From: Chara braunii
Lineage: Eukaryota; Streptophyta; Charophyceae; Charales; Characeae
Direction of reading: 5' to 3'
DNA length: 35,000 bases
Assembly: GCA_003427395.1 (NCBI GenBank)
Contig: BFEA01000511.1
Location: 1,066,245-1,101,244, forward strand
The notes under the pieces are model-generated. The model was not told the origin of the DNA, did not search any database, and worked only from the letters and a program-made list of their open reading frames with translations. Position 1 is the first letter of the stretch. Each line of letters opens with the position of its first letter. Below, piece after piece: positions 8,800-20,699 of this stretch. The position numbers were made by a program, and so were the translations under genes.

Positions 8800-11700
8800 A
8801 TTGTTTACCTGTTCACGGGGCATTGAGTATTGCCTACTTGATGACACGACACAATACTGTTCACTTGATAGCGCGACACATAGTGAAGAGATGCAGACAA
8901 CTGAGCGTTGCTTACTGACTAGATATGATTGCTGAGAGACTTTCGTTGGTTGAGGCGCTGATGAAAACCACGAGAGAAAAGCATGGGCATCTTCTGCATT
9001 TACGCGAGATTTGCCCTGGCCTGCAACACCGATTCTAGAGACGAGTCGGTGCTATGCAATTTACCATTCTGATCTTGGAAATAAAACACGTACTCAATGA
9101 AAGTTTTTTCCTAACTCCCAGCAGTGCACTCTCTCTCAAGGTTGTTTTCTAATGCTCCATACTTAAAATAGCCTCGTCTTCCCAATTTTTATATTTTCCC
9201 AAGGTAACAGCGCATTTCATGACCAGGACCTCTCCCTCCCTCATAATTCCAACACACCCCAGATCTCAAGCAAAGAGTAGGTTGGACCACGGGTAACTCT
9301 GAGGAGGTTCCACACATGTTAATAAACAACACCGGATCCAAGCACCGCTCTGGTCTGCTCGGTCTTTTCCAATAAGGAACCCGCTTTGTGCTTGTTCTTC
9401 CTGCATTTATAGTTATCAAGACATTTCTTTCCGCCTTAGCGTCTCTACTCAACTTACTATCCAGCGAGCTGAAAACGGTAAGGGTTCCGTCAAATACGAC
9501 TAATGCAATAAGCGGGATAGATTACCGATGGCCTTCAGGGGTTTTGCAGAAACAAGAGTTTGAATGTTGATGCAAGACTGCGGCTGAGGACAACGTTAAC
9601 CTGCATCCCTGATAAAATGCTGAGGTTGGGAGTTAGATCTTCTGGGATAGGTCACGAAGGTAAACATAGTGAATCCCAGCTTTGTCAAAAAATATTGCCT
9701 GCACGCCGGTGTTACTTGATCCTTCTTCTTAGTTAATTCACTGGGAGATAACGATCAGTGAGCGGATATCCGGGCAAGATTCTCGCTGGTTCTCGACTGT
9801 CCTTTTTGCACACTTAATAGTCTCAACGGTGAGAGTGCGTGGTTAATTCGCGCAAGTCGTCCACTGCTTTAAATAAAGCCCGGTCGAGACATAATAGTGT
9901 CTCACAAGTGGCACGCATTGCAACAGCAAAAGAGGGACCCATGACTAGGCAGGTTGTTTCGTAACTTGTAGATACCCATAAGCATCACTCGTGGCCTCTC
10001 TTTCTCTTCACCACTTACTTTTCCCCCCTTTATATGCATCTGAGTATATACCCTATTAGTCCCCATCCAGTAAGATCTTGACGAGCAGGTACGCCACTTT
10101 TCTCACTACAACTCCCTTCTTTCCCATTAATCACGCATGCAAGATTTACATGAAGCGGTAATGGTTCTTTCCCGTTTAGTTTCTTTCTCTTGGCGAGGCC
10201 TTGGCAGGAGCCAGTCAGAGCTCCATCTGACCGTACTCATTACCCCAGTACAGTTTGTCAAGGCGTACAGTGAAACGGGAGAGAATTCCTTCATTCGGAT
10301 CATGGGAACGCAAACTGACTAAAAGATGACAAAGGAGGTGAGATCAGCGAGGATCATTAATGAAGTGCAATTAAAAAAAAAAAAGAGGGGGGACAACCAT
10401 GGCTTCGCCTCTTGTCCTTGCCCAGGGTTCGCTCATGACGGAGGTTTTGATAAGTCAAGCTCAATTAACCCTTAGCTCCTTCATCCCACTGACATCCTGT
10501 GTACCATCTTAATTGGCAGTTACCCGCCAATTAGGTCGGGACCTAGGATTTCAGTCACTGCATATTCCGAGCGACAGGGACACGAGCGTGATTGTGTTAC
10601 CTTTGTCGGAGTACCTCTCCGGCAGGGGTAATCAACCTCTCATCTTCCTGTTACTCAGATCCAGGTGACCGATTAATCCCGACAATAACCAACTCTTCAT
10701 ACAAACGGTGGTCACGATATGTCGTTGACAAAGAGAGAGAACGATAACAACTTGACATCATCAAAAGTTTACACAGAATAAATTTTACCAATCCTTTTGA
10801 TATTTTCAGTAGCTCGATCANCACCCTGTTATCAGCTCATCTTCAGGGTCAACAATCTAAGAGTTCCCTCAGTCATCTCCAGACCCTCACTCATCAAGTA
10901 ACTTTGGCACGTAGCATCAACAACGATCGAGGGAGATCCAAACAACCTAGGCGAGACATGTCACCCCACTGATATCAGGTCAATAGCATGCTACACTTTT
11001 ACGTTGATGACAACAATTACAATCGCAAGACTATGTCATGAAAAGAAGAATGACACTTGGAGACAAACACCTTCTTGAGAAGGTTCCGCCCCTACGCCCC
11101 ATGCTCACAACTGACACCACAAAACGCATACACCACTTCTAGTTACTTTGTACAGATTATGACTCCGTGTATAGGGGATGACTCATGGCATGCTCGCGCG
11201 ACATGCCCCCTTTCCCTATCTGAAACCGTGCAATTCTCACCCCCTCTTTCTCCGGTGTATGTTACTCATCCTCTTTCTCACGAACAAGGGCTGGGGCGTG
11301 GTCGCGAGAATTACCCACAGGCTGCGTCAGATGTTTGTGCTAGTCTTTTCCTTGTTCACTCACTCAGGAAAGCTATGATACTAACCACAAACTCAGATAA
11401 GCAAATGCGCGATCGGGCTACGACAAAGAGGGTGAGTGAGACAAAAACGTTGTCCTGCCCACTAGGAACCACCATCGTGGCATCGCCGCATACTATAGCT
11501 GCCTGCTTTCTTCCCATTTTTTCCAAGTCGCAGTTAGCACTAGGCATAGTCAGTCGCTCTCAGTTTTGTTTTTCGAGAAATGGAGAGTTGCTTGACTGCG
11601 AGTAACTTTCAGTGAAGTCACCAACGAGAACTCCATCCTCCGTTTATTATAGGAAACAATGAAGGCGTCGCCAATCAATTGAGCCGAGGAGCCTGCATTG

Positions 11701-12398
11701 ACTGGAGAAGGATAAGAAGCAGGATGATCACCCGCGCGCGCAACATGCTTAGACTACGATGTGGACTGCAGTGAGCCGACCTCGAGCACATGGCGGAGGC
11801 GAGCACCACTCTCCCTTCTCAACTGTGTTAAAGAAAGTCGCGGGCCTAAACTGTAGTCCCCTCGCTTCTTTCACGCACCACTTTGTGCTCTTCCGTAGTG
11901 CACTCATCAATGGCCCGTCACGCTCTCTCGTGACACGCGAAGTCGTCCCTTTACCTCCGACGATGATGAGTGATCAAGCAGCACACCGCATACACGTTAA
12001 CGGAACCTGTAGTCGTCACTAGCTTCATCCCCAACCAGGGAAAAGACTTTGCAGACCACAACTCACAATCTTGCTAACGCCTCTCGCACCCACTTCATTA
12101 TCGAGTTGACCCTTTTCGCGCACACACGGCGGCTAGCTTCCCGTCACATCGTCACGCATGAGCCTTACATAGTGAGCATGCTAAAACCTCTCTCTTGTCT
12201 GCTCATCCGAGAAGGTTGCAGTGGCGATTTTCTCTCGCCCTGGTTCTCACACATGTGCCCTCCCTCTAGCTTCCCGCGCGCTGAAGTCAAGTTGACGTCA
12301 ACATCCCAAGCACACATACTGCACTCGCACACACGGTCTAATCTCTCTCACGCGTGAATCGTTTGTCTTGTCACCTCTGCGTAGTCATCCTTGAGGCC
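8800..12398. other. Unassigned sequence, no supported gene
   Basis: Both strands contain many stops. The longest open stretch (11057-11605, +) has pyrimidine-driven composition with no protein-like motifs. Short loosely repeated blocks lie near 8790-8885 (TATTCAATATTGTTTACCTG / CATTGAGTATTGCCTACTTG). One N occurs at 10821. Ancient, unrecognisable repeats are likely. Confidence 0.5.
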
Positions 12399-13050
12399 TT
12401 ATTGTCCGCTTGCCCGCCGTCGCGAGTTGGCCTCAGGGCCGCTCTCTACAGGCTCTGCCCACGAGTGATCCCGCCTCCGCTGTTCTAGTTCGCCGGACTG
12501 AGTCTTCGCCCCTAAATCACTGGCCTCACTCTCAGCCTCTAAATCGCTGTCTAAATGCTGCTGTTCACGCTCTACCGTATCAGTGGAGGTCTCCACCTCA
12601 TGATACGTGATTGATACTCGCATCTATGCCGTAACCCCATCCCTTCGGCACCTTCTTTCAAGTTTCACCCTGTGTTTTGCCTCGGTGACCGCATTCCGTA
12701 GTTTCGGGTCGTCCCTCATCTCCCCTTTACTCGCCCCTTCCACCTTTAACTTCACCTCGTCTCCCCCGTAGTAGTTCAGGATACTGGTAATCCAAGGACC
12801 CTCCCTGGACATCGGGGACCAACGTCTTGTCAGGTTCCAATAGTCCGGTCTATAGCCATAAAGGCCGTCGCAGCGCACCATAGCCGATTCTCCCTTGAAT
12901 AGACTGGGTACGGTACCAGGCTGCCAACTTCGAATAGTGTGCAGCTTTCGCCTTTCAACTCACAACGTAGGTGAGGTACCATAAAACAGCCAACTATGGC
13001 CAGCGGCTTGACTCTCGATTTGCGGGAGCGTGCCTCATACCCACTGACAA
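12399..13050 (-). pseudogene. Decayed coding fragment of unknown family
   Basis: One minus-strand frame gives protein-like sequence for about 217 codons: GTLPQIESQAAGHSWLFYG, HTIRSWQPGTVPSLFKGES, MVRCDGLYGYRPDYWNL, SREGPWITSILNYYGGDEV, then a charged Glu/Arg/Ser-rich tail ending near 12399. It is interrupted in frame by TGA at 13035-13037, TGA at 12960-12962 and TAG at 12624-12626; both TGAs suit CGA. The right edge abuts a TAG at a possible splice acceptor near 13050. I do not recognise the family. The charged low-complexity C-terminus recalls retroelement accessory ORFs, but that is only an impression. Confidence 0.45.
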
Positions 13051-14907
13051 GCCTATAACCAAATGGCCCATTTGTTGCTTTCTTATGAAATTTTCAGGAG
13101 GTCGCAGCCTCTGTGTACTAAATAAAGAGTGTTAATTTTTTTAATACTCGGCCCTTTTTTTTTTTAATGTAATATATCATTAAAGTTGGAATGACTCTCA
13201 ACGGTCACAACCGAAGCGCGACCCAAGGACTGTAGACCTGGCGATTGACAGTCCCATAATCAGGATACCGGGAGATCATCCCCCTCCTCAAAAGAGATCG
13301 TCGAACCATCACTGATGGGTGCCCGTGTCCGATGGCAAGGAGGAGGCTCATGACCTCCCATAGGAGGTGATGAGTCTCCTACCAACGCGGTCGTGGGTGC
13401 TCCTATTTTGGGGTCCCACTGGGCGACACTCAGCCAAACAGGTCATCCACAGTGCGATACTTGAACGGTCTGGTCAGTCTAAACCACCAGACTTCAATCG
13501 AAGTTCGAAAATGAAACGTTTGCCTTCCTTCCCGCGAAGTGACAAAAGGAGGGAATAAAAAAAAATCAAAAGCAAAGAAAGAAGGAACAAAATGTAAGAA
13601 GGAAAGATACATACTGCTGCTAGATCTTTTCGATGAACTAAAGTCATAGTTCGATAAATGCATTTTTAGTCTTCCCTTTTTTCTTCTTTTTATTTTCTCT
13701 TCCGGAACTTCCCCCCTTTTCTTTTAGTAGTGACCGCCGTTTCTGCACCTACCGCAGAACACAATTATAGGGGCCGACGTGCAGTTGAGAAAACAAATCG
13801 ACTATCGCTATCCCACTTCTGCACTTAGCCCAGATCATGACCATCGGGGCCCAACGCGCGGCTAACCGTGCTACCCCCTTTTCTATCACGCTAGGCAACC
13901 CCGACGGTCACTTTGGCTACCGGGCGGCACACTGTAAGGCAGGGAACTGAACGTGCGCGGTACCACTGGGAAGCCCAGTATCTAGGCTTGTCAGTTCCAC
14001 ACGACCCTGCAAACTGGTACCAGGCTTACAACAGTAAGTGAACGGATGGACTGGTACATAGCGGTAAGTGAATGGATGGACTGGTACGCAGCGGAGGGCC
14101 GGGACACCACGCCCTCCGACAACGCCCAATTCAACTTCCTGTTTCAAAGTGTTAGTGGGCCTGGAAGTGCGAAGAGGGGTGTGCCAATGATTTTAGGAAA
14201 GGGGGGATGGAGTCCCAGGTCGAAACTGGAATCTCCGGCGTAAAGTTTTTAGGGGTAGGGGTGCAAGAGTCTCGTTTTAGCTCAGAATCAGGGCGATCGT
14301 CGATCTAGCAGCCTGGGTCGGGGATGTATCTGATGTACAAGCGGAACGCTATGAGTATCTCTCTGAGAGCGAATGTACCGCCGTCGGCCAATGCACATCT
14401 CAGAGTCCGATGAGGACGGTCGTAGTCGGAGACTATGTTCCCGAAGCTCTGCTTCGGAGCGGGTTCGTCGGATGAACCCTGCTTTGTGATACTCGTTGTA
14501 TTGCTGGCACTCCGGGCACGGTGTGCGGGGCCAGTAACGAGCTATGGAGTCTCACAGAACAACCGTTAGGTGATGATACGAGAGAAGGATATAATAGGGA
14601 GGAAAACGGGTAGTAATAGCGACGAAGCCTGGGGTTAGATAATATTGTCTATTGCGGGTGTCGGGATAGTCTGAAGTCCGAGAATCCTGGTTTATGGCCC
14701 ACTGGAAATTGCCCCCGCACAATCGATCGTTCTCAGTCTGACAGGGGTAGTTAGGATTCTGTAAGTTTCATCGTCACCTAAGTTGTTCCCTTTCCCAATA
14801 CGTCTGATACTCCGAGTTCCTTAGGCTCGCGAGGTCGGTGATCCAGAAGGGAGTTTCCACTGCCATATCCTACTCAATGGACGGTAATTACATTGATTTC
14901 CTGACAA
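13051..14907. other. Unassigned; possible LTR part upstream of a gypsy leader copy
   Basis: No supported coding. The right part (roughly 14.2-14.9 kb) lies directly upstream of the plus-strand gypsy leader copy, where an LTR would be expected. I could not match it to another stretch in the window, so LTR ends cannot be set. A perfect CTGGTACCAG palindrome lies at 14014-14023. Confidence 0.35.
14035..14094 (+). repeat. 30-bp tandem duplication
   Basis: Two 30-bp units beginning TAAGTGAA(C/T)GGATGGACTGG, at 14035-14064 and 14065-14094, differ at two positions. Confidence 0.85.
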
Positions 14908-15133
14908 AGCGATATCGCAGCTGGGCTTATGCAGAAGCACGTGTATGTTGCAGACTCCGCTTCCGAACTTGCTGTCATACACGGACGCTTGTGCAGGCAG
15001 ATTGCTCAGATCCTATTTTGTCGCGTGGATAAGTCGGTGGTAGTCGCTTCTGTCCGTGCGTCGGTCTATCCCGTATGCATGCAATTGTCCTTCTCATGCA
15101 ACCATCATCATGCCAAGTGGAATCCAATCATTG
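14908..15133 (+). mobile_element. Leader fragment of a second Ty3/gypsy copy
   Basis: About 226 bp match, in reverse complement, the last 225 bp of the window (34776-35000), the leader and first gag codons of the minus-strand Ty3/gypsy element. Identity is high, with scattered transitions. Both copies reach a gag-type start (ATGCCAAGTG) preceded by CAACCATCATC. Similarity stops a few codons into gag at about 15133, so this copy is truncated. A 44-nt hairpin with 8-bp outer stem CGTGTATG/CATACACG (14940-14983) is kept in both. Confidence 0.8.
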
Positions 15134-16731
15134 CATACATGTCCATACCATCATGCAACAAAGAAGGGATTGTCCAGCATTAAGGACCAATACATCAGAT
15201 CCTTCCTGTAATCATGCATGAATTAAGAGCAAGTGGTCAGGTAAGGCATGGGCACCGGGCATATCCGGCCCAATCCAGGGGAACCGAAACCTCGAGGATC
15301 GCTGTGCACGCAACGCAAATGGCTATTAGAAAGTGACAAGATTTCAATTAAGCTAACGCTATTGAACAAAACAAAATTGAAAATCAGAAACAACTCGAGA
15401 AAGAAGACAGGAGTTCGTTCATCAGCATGCATACATACATATAAAAAACAGAAAATCTGAGATGATTGACAAAGAAATTTGAAACCGCCACAACAAAATT
15501 GACCAACGTTAGAGTCAAAATTTAACAGAAGGTGGGAAGAAAGACATTGTTCCACCATATACCCGTTTCTCTCTCTCCATCTCTCTGCACCTTTCTGGTG
15601 TGGGTAGTTCGTCGCTCCGCACCTCCAAACCATACAGAGTCATCACGCCGCTTGGCCCGAGCACTCAAGCTGGGCTCGCCCGTGTGCCACAGTCCTTCAC
15701 GGCCACGCATCAACCCCGCATACCCAGCACCAGCTCATCGGGTTGCCCGACTCTCTACTCACCGTCTTTCTGCTCGTTAGTTGATCCTCTCGACCACGCT
15801 AACTCCCAAGTAGATTAGAGAGGCAATTAATCACGCTTGCAGAATTTATAGCTTGTGCATCTGCGCGCAATAATCGGGATCGCCAGAGAGGAATAGGACA
15901 AAGGAACGAGGCAGTGCCTACGGCTGCATGGCTGGGCCGCGGCGTGGGGGACGTAGCCTCACTCCACGCTTCGATCCAGTCATGCACCGATCTGGCCAAT
16001 GAGATAGAGAAGGGAGCGCACACACAGCAATGTGGGAAAGAATATCAAGAAAGGAGAGATTACAATTACATTTGTGTAGGCAAAGAAAGAGCAAGAAGAG
16101 ATTACAATTGAGATTGGAATTTAGGCGTGGAGGGAACAGAGCGTAGGCCCAGGCGTAGCAAAGCGCGCGCAAGCAGGAAGCGATGTGCAGTTACATACAA
16201 AAATTATGAGGCACCCAATTTCCTAGTCTATATAAGGTCCTAATTGCAAAAAGAAATTATGAGATCCAACGCGGGCTCATCCCCAATTCAAAAATTCCGA
16301 AGGAATTCCCCGTTCGATTGCCGCGCCAAAAAGACGAACTTCTGTCGAAAACGAAAGAAAAGAAAGAAAAAGGACATAACAGACATTGTTCCCCGACACT
16401 CATTAAGGCGCGAGCCAACTTCCCCGAAGTTCCTAACCACCGCCCTCCCCCCCTTCTTTCCAAAGACCAAAAACGTCGAAAGAAACAAACAAAAAAAGAA
16501 GGACCAAGAACGAGGGACTGCCATGCAATTTATCCCCGACCCCCTCTATGTACCCCCAATCCCGGTTGCGCAAAAGATGGTGCTTGTCAGAAAAGAGCTC
16601 GTCACGCCCAGGGGGTTCCATCCTATGCAAACTCCTGCTTGCACCCATATCTCTCCAAAGCCAGAAAGAAGAAGAACTCGTCATTTCGCAGAGATCACAC
16701 GTGTCATTACCGTAGGATAAGAGTGTGGAAG
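15134..16731. other. Unassigned, purine-rich on +
   Basis: No supported gene. Open stretches at 16244-16743 come from Lys/Arg-rich purine composition. A short direct repeat, AGAGATTACAATT, occurs at about 16055 and 16097. Confidence 0.4.
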
Positions 16732-17060
16732 TCATCCTGCTGACACGTTGTGATTCTCGTACCTGCTTTTAATGTCCCGAGGGAGGAGGGTAGAAAGTCT
16801 GAATACTGAGACGAGGGGTGGAGGATGTTTGCTTGGAACTGCGGGCAAGAAGTTCGCCATCCCTGCTACCGTCCCGGGAAGCTTAAGGTACCTGATGGTG
16901 CGGTGTATGCGTGGGAAGCGAGGATTGTCATGGGGGAGAGAAGCAAGGTAATTGGGATAGAGAGTTGAAAAGGTGCGAAACAAGGTCATGCGGAATTGCT
17001 CGTGATCTGCGCAGGCTGGAATAGTTCTCGTGATCGTGCAGTAGACCTCGATCACATTGT
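16732..17060 (-). pseudogene. Possible coding fragment, unknown
   Basis: A minus-strand open stretch of about 107 codons has balanced, protein-like composition (VIEVYCTITRTIPACADHEQ, FRTFSTLYPNYLASLPHDN, HRTIRYLKLPGTVAGMANF) and is preceded in frame by a TGA that could be CGA. A pyrimidine-rich CTTCTTTTCAG acceptor-like site lies just upstream. No family is recognised and a chance reading frame is possible. Confidence 0.25.
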
Positions 17061-18904
17061 AACCCCATCACGCGACGCTGAAAAGAAGGACGTGAAGGCA
17101 AAAGGATAGGGAGACACACTAGTAGTGGGATGTGGGTACACTACGATGTTGAGCGCATCGGTCCGGCACCGCGCGTGGCAGTGCGGGACCCTCTCGGCCG
17201 TGTCACGCAGGAGTTGGGCCAACCTCGACACGAACACGCAAATGGAGCTTCCTTAAGCCGCTCCGGCCGAGTGCGCCAGCCATACCTCTCGCCAGCCCCT
17301 ACGACAGGATAGGGCCTACGTGAGGCACAACTTACCTCNACCTTACGGGANCTGTCACCTCCCTTCGGTGGGCGTATCCCCGCCGAGCTACCAGTCCACA
17401 ATACGAAAGCTAATCAGTTGCAATCGCAGAGGTGGACCAGCCAAGGGCGTTTCTCGTTCGCTGTAGCATAGGGGGTACGCGCGGTAATACGCCTATCGGG
17501 CCCGCATGCGAACCGACATCTTGGGGGGATGAAGTCCCAAGCGCGGTCCGACGTCGGTCGACTAGGACGCATCCCACACACCACGCGCACACCACTTTAT
17601 GAACACAAAAATACCACACACACACACACAAAACGACACAACACAAACAACGCCATAACGCTCCTAACCCCTCGGTAGTCGTCCCATAACTTTCCAACGC
17701 GGAAATCGGATAGGCGTCGCGCGCGGGGCTGGATATAAGACCGCGCGGACATAGGGCTAACTTATATCGACTCGCAATGCAGGCGTATGTAAGCAGTCGC
17801 AATGATGGCGTACTATGTAGTCCCCACAATCAAGCGGTCCCTCGTGGATCCGAGTACCGCTTATGATACTCAAATGTCAAACTCGAAGTGTCGTGAGGGT
17901 CTAATCCTTCACGACATCATTGCACGGCTGAAGGAATAGTCGTGCAGCCGCCGCGAGACCTCCGACCTTTGGTCTGAGCGTCTCGGCAGGCAAGGCAAAC
18001 AGGCTCTGCACGGGGACATATTCCTTCCCTGCAGAGTCTAGGGCTTGGGATGTCCTGGACAAGGACCTTGAATCCCGGCCCAGGACCAACGTCCGACTAA
18101 GAAAATCCCAAGACGCAAATAGGCAGAAAGGAGGGTCTTCCCTGTGCCCCTCAATCTCAACTTTTAAACAGATTTTTAAGTTGGGCCTCTTAGGCCTCTC
18201 AAATTATTGATCATAGGTACACCCACGTATACACGCATAAGGGAGATAGAGTTGCAACGATCACTTCTCACAGGCACAGTGGGATTCCTCACAACCATGT
18301 ATATGTATATGGGATCGCAGACAATCCAAATCCAAAATCCGAGCCACAGGATATACCTGCAATCACACCAAGAATCGAATGACAAAACACGCACTACACG
18401 GAGTCAACCCCAACCAATCCCCACACTCATACCCGTTGCTTTAGCCATGCAAGCCCCAACATCCTGTCCAACCGACCATAATTAAATACTCAGTACCTTT
18501 GTCAAATGGCCATTCAATAAAAGTCCGGGCAAAACCCTCAACAAACAATAAAGTCACCAGGGCTAAAGCCTTTTAGGTTGGGTATGGAGAGTGAGTTGTA
18601 ATTGAGTCGTAGACCGATGAATCGGCAACCGACCTGTTATCAGTGATAACAGAAGATGGCCCTAATGGGACCAAGCTGACTCTAATCCACATCCTGAGTC
18701 GGATAATCAAGAGGACCTGTAACGCAAGACACGCCAATCCCCAAGCTAAGCCTGTAAGTCCTTGGAAGATAATCATAACCCTTCTCCACAAGCTACCTAA
18801 CTAACTAGGCCTAAGTCCGCCCTTAAGCAGTGCCCAAGCAAAGGTAGACCTTGGCAGGGTCTCCCTTATACAGGGTGGACCGTCAAAGTCACCACCTTTC
18901 AAAA
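17061..18904. other. Unassigned, no supported gene
   Basis: Contains two N (17339, 17351) and a (CA)8 microsatellite at 17615-17630. A minus-strand open stretch at 17901-18089 is too short and unsupported to call. Confidence 0.4.
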
Positions 18905-19560
18905 TATAATCTAACTCCTCTAATTCAGAAAAATTTCGGCAGCGCTTCCCGTAGAAAAAGTGTCATTTTGAGAATTTATACAAGCCCAAATATCAAAAGC
19001 AACGGTAGTCTATAACTCTGGAAAGTCAAATCTTGTCTAACTCCTTGAATTAGTAGAAATTTGAGCAGCATCCCCTTTAGAATTGAGGATCTCCTAGATT
19101 TATACCAAGTCAAATTGGAACTCAGCCCCCAACCTTAAGTTCAACTTAGACAAAATCTGACTAACTCCTTAGTTTTGCAGAAATTTCGGCAGCACTCCCC
19201 CTAGAAAAGTGCTCTCCCAAAATTTATACAAGGCTAAGTTTAAAATGTGAGACTAACTTTGACTTCCCAAAGCTCAATTTTATCTAACTCCCTGAATTAG
19301 CAAAAATTTGGGCAGCACTCCCTTTAGAAAAGGAGGCTTTCCATATTTTTACTAAGTCAGGTATAACGAAAAGACAAGCTGAACTTTGACATGTCAAAAT
19401 TTGTCTTACTCCTTGAATCTGTAAAAATTTCGGCAGGGTTTCCCGTAGAGAAAGTGGCTTACCAAAATTTATACAAGTCCAAATATAACAGTGAGTCTCA
19501 GAAAGTGCCAGAATCGATCTAAGTAAAATAAAGTCAACTCAGGAAATGCAGAAATTGACC
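18905..19560 (+). repeat. AT-rich tandem array, about 124-bp unit, five clear copies
   Basis: The core (T)AACTCC-TGAATTAG--AAATTTCGGCAGC-CTCCC-TAGAAAAG recurs with its AAATTT element at 18931, 19057, 19181, 19304 and 19425, spacing 121-126 bp. A sixth, degenerate copy lies near 19550. Each unit also carries an (A)AATTTATACAAG block about 40 bp downstream. The copies differ throughout, so the array is old. No coding. It could be a minisatellite or the repeated UTR of a dead element. Confidence 0.9.
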
Positions 19561-19768
19561 TAACTCCTATCGCTCTAGCATGTGGCGAGCTTATGAAGCA
19601 ACTATCTGTCACCCTGAAACCTGAACCAAGTAGTAATCTCACTCAGCCACATGCAGGCCAAACCACAAAGCTAAGTACTCCCACCAACCCCAATCCTTTT
19701 AACAAACAATAGTTCATGCTTCCTCTGTGAGTTACCCCATTATACCCAACTTACATAAGGCGTAGGTC

Positions 19769-20684
19769 AGGCCACCTGAACTTACAAAGGGCCTAAAGTC
19801 AGAATACCTAAACTTATAGAGCGTTATGAATTAGCCAAGTATACACAAACAGAGGGAACTACTACTTCTCTCTTCTTTGGGCACATGACTAGACTACTCT
19901 AGTCGCCCTGAACTATTTAAATAGCCAGGTTATATATACCTCTCTGAACTTAGTCTTCAAGGGGGACATAGGGCTGAGCCGCTCAACTTAGAACACTGCT
20001 CAGCCTGCTCAGGTTTACCTCCAGTTATATCTCCTAGTTATACTCTCTTCAATTGTGATAGGCTACAACCAGGCTACCTAAACTTATAGAGCGGCCTGAC
20101 TGACATGTTCTCAATAACATAATAATACAATATAGCCAATTTATAACTATTGGGTTTCAACATGTACGAGGCATTGAGTCAGACTACCTAAACTTATAGA
20201 GCAATCTGATCCTCTGCCAGGTTCGTTCCTCTCTGATCCAGCTTGTGCGAGGCAGTGGGACAGGCTACCTAAACTTATAGAGCGGTCTGCCCCCAGCCAA
20301 AATTACTCCCTCAAAACAAAACAGGTGAAGGGCCGAACTACCTAAGCTTATAGAGCAGCTCAGACCTCCTCGTTTAGAAACAAAGAAATAGAAAGAACTC
20401 CCAAATAAACAAGACGACCCAGGGTACCTAAACTCATAGAGCGCCCTGATCCCCTGAAAGTCAAGCACAATCAACCCTCGCAAGTCAGAGCAGTCAGGTC
20501 ACCTAAACTTATAGAGCGTCCTGACCCTCCATGCAACTCACAGCACCAGATCTTCCCAAACTTATGGGGACATCCCAGCTTCCAGAGCTTCAGGCTACCT
20601 AAACTTATAGAGCGGCCTGAGGCTCCATGCAAACCAAAGATAAACAAAGCGCTGGGCTTCCCCAAACTTATGGGGACCTCCCAG
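19769..20684 (+). repeat. Cluster of eleven covarying 29-33-nt stem-loops
   Basis: A stem-loop with conserved core TACCTAAACTTATAGAGCG and 5-bp flanking stem occurs at 19769, 19800, 20070, 20180, 20261, 20334, 20420, 20495 and 20591; a related GC-rich form (TTCCCCAAACTTATGGGGA) occurs at about 20547 and 20652. Stems differ but mostly keep pairing: CAGGC/GCCTG, CAGGC/GTCTG, CAGAC/ATCTG, CAGGG/CCCTG, CAGAA/TTATG, CTGGG/CCCAG. An inner CTA/TAG pair becomes TCCCC/GGGGA in the variant. The sequences between hairpins are unrelated in length (2 to 240 bp) and content, so this is not a plain satellite. Confidence 0.85.
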
Positions 20685-20699
20685 CCTTGGCGACCCAAT

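Noticed and set aside
11057-11605. 182-codon open frame on +
   Set aside because: No motifs, pyrimidine-driven composition, no support from neighbours; likely chance.
16244-16743. Lys/Arg-rich open frames in two registers on +
   Set aside because: Two overlapping frames are both open because the DNA is A-rich; neither looks like a folded protein or a localisation domain.
18905-20684. CRISPR array
   Set aside because: Repeats are diverged, spacing is irregular, there is no cas gene and the sequence is clearly eukaryotic.
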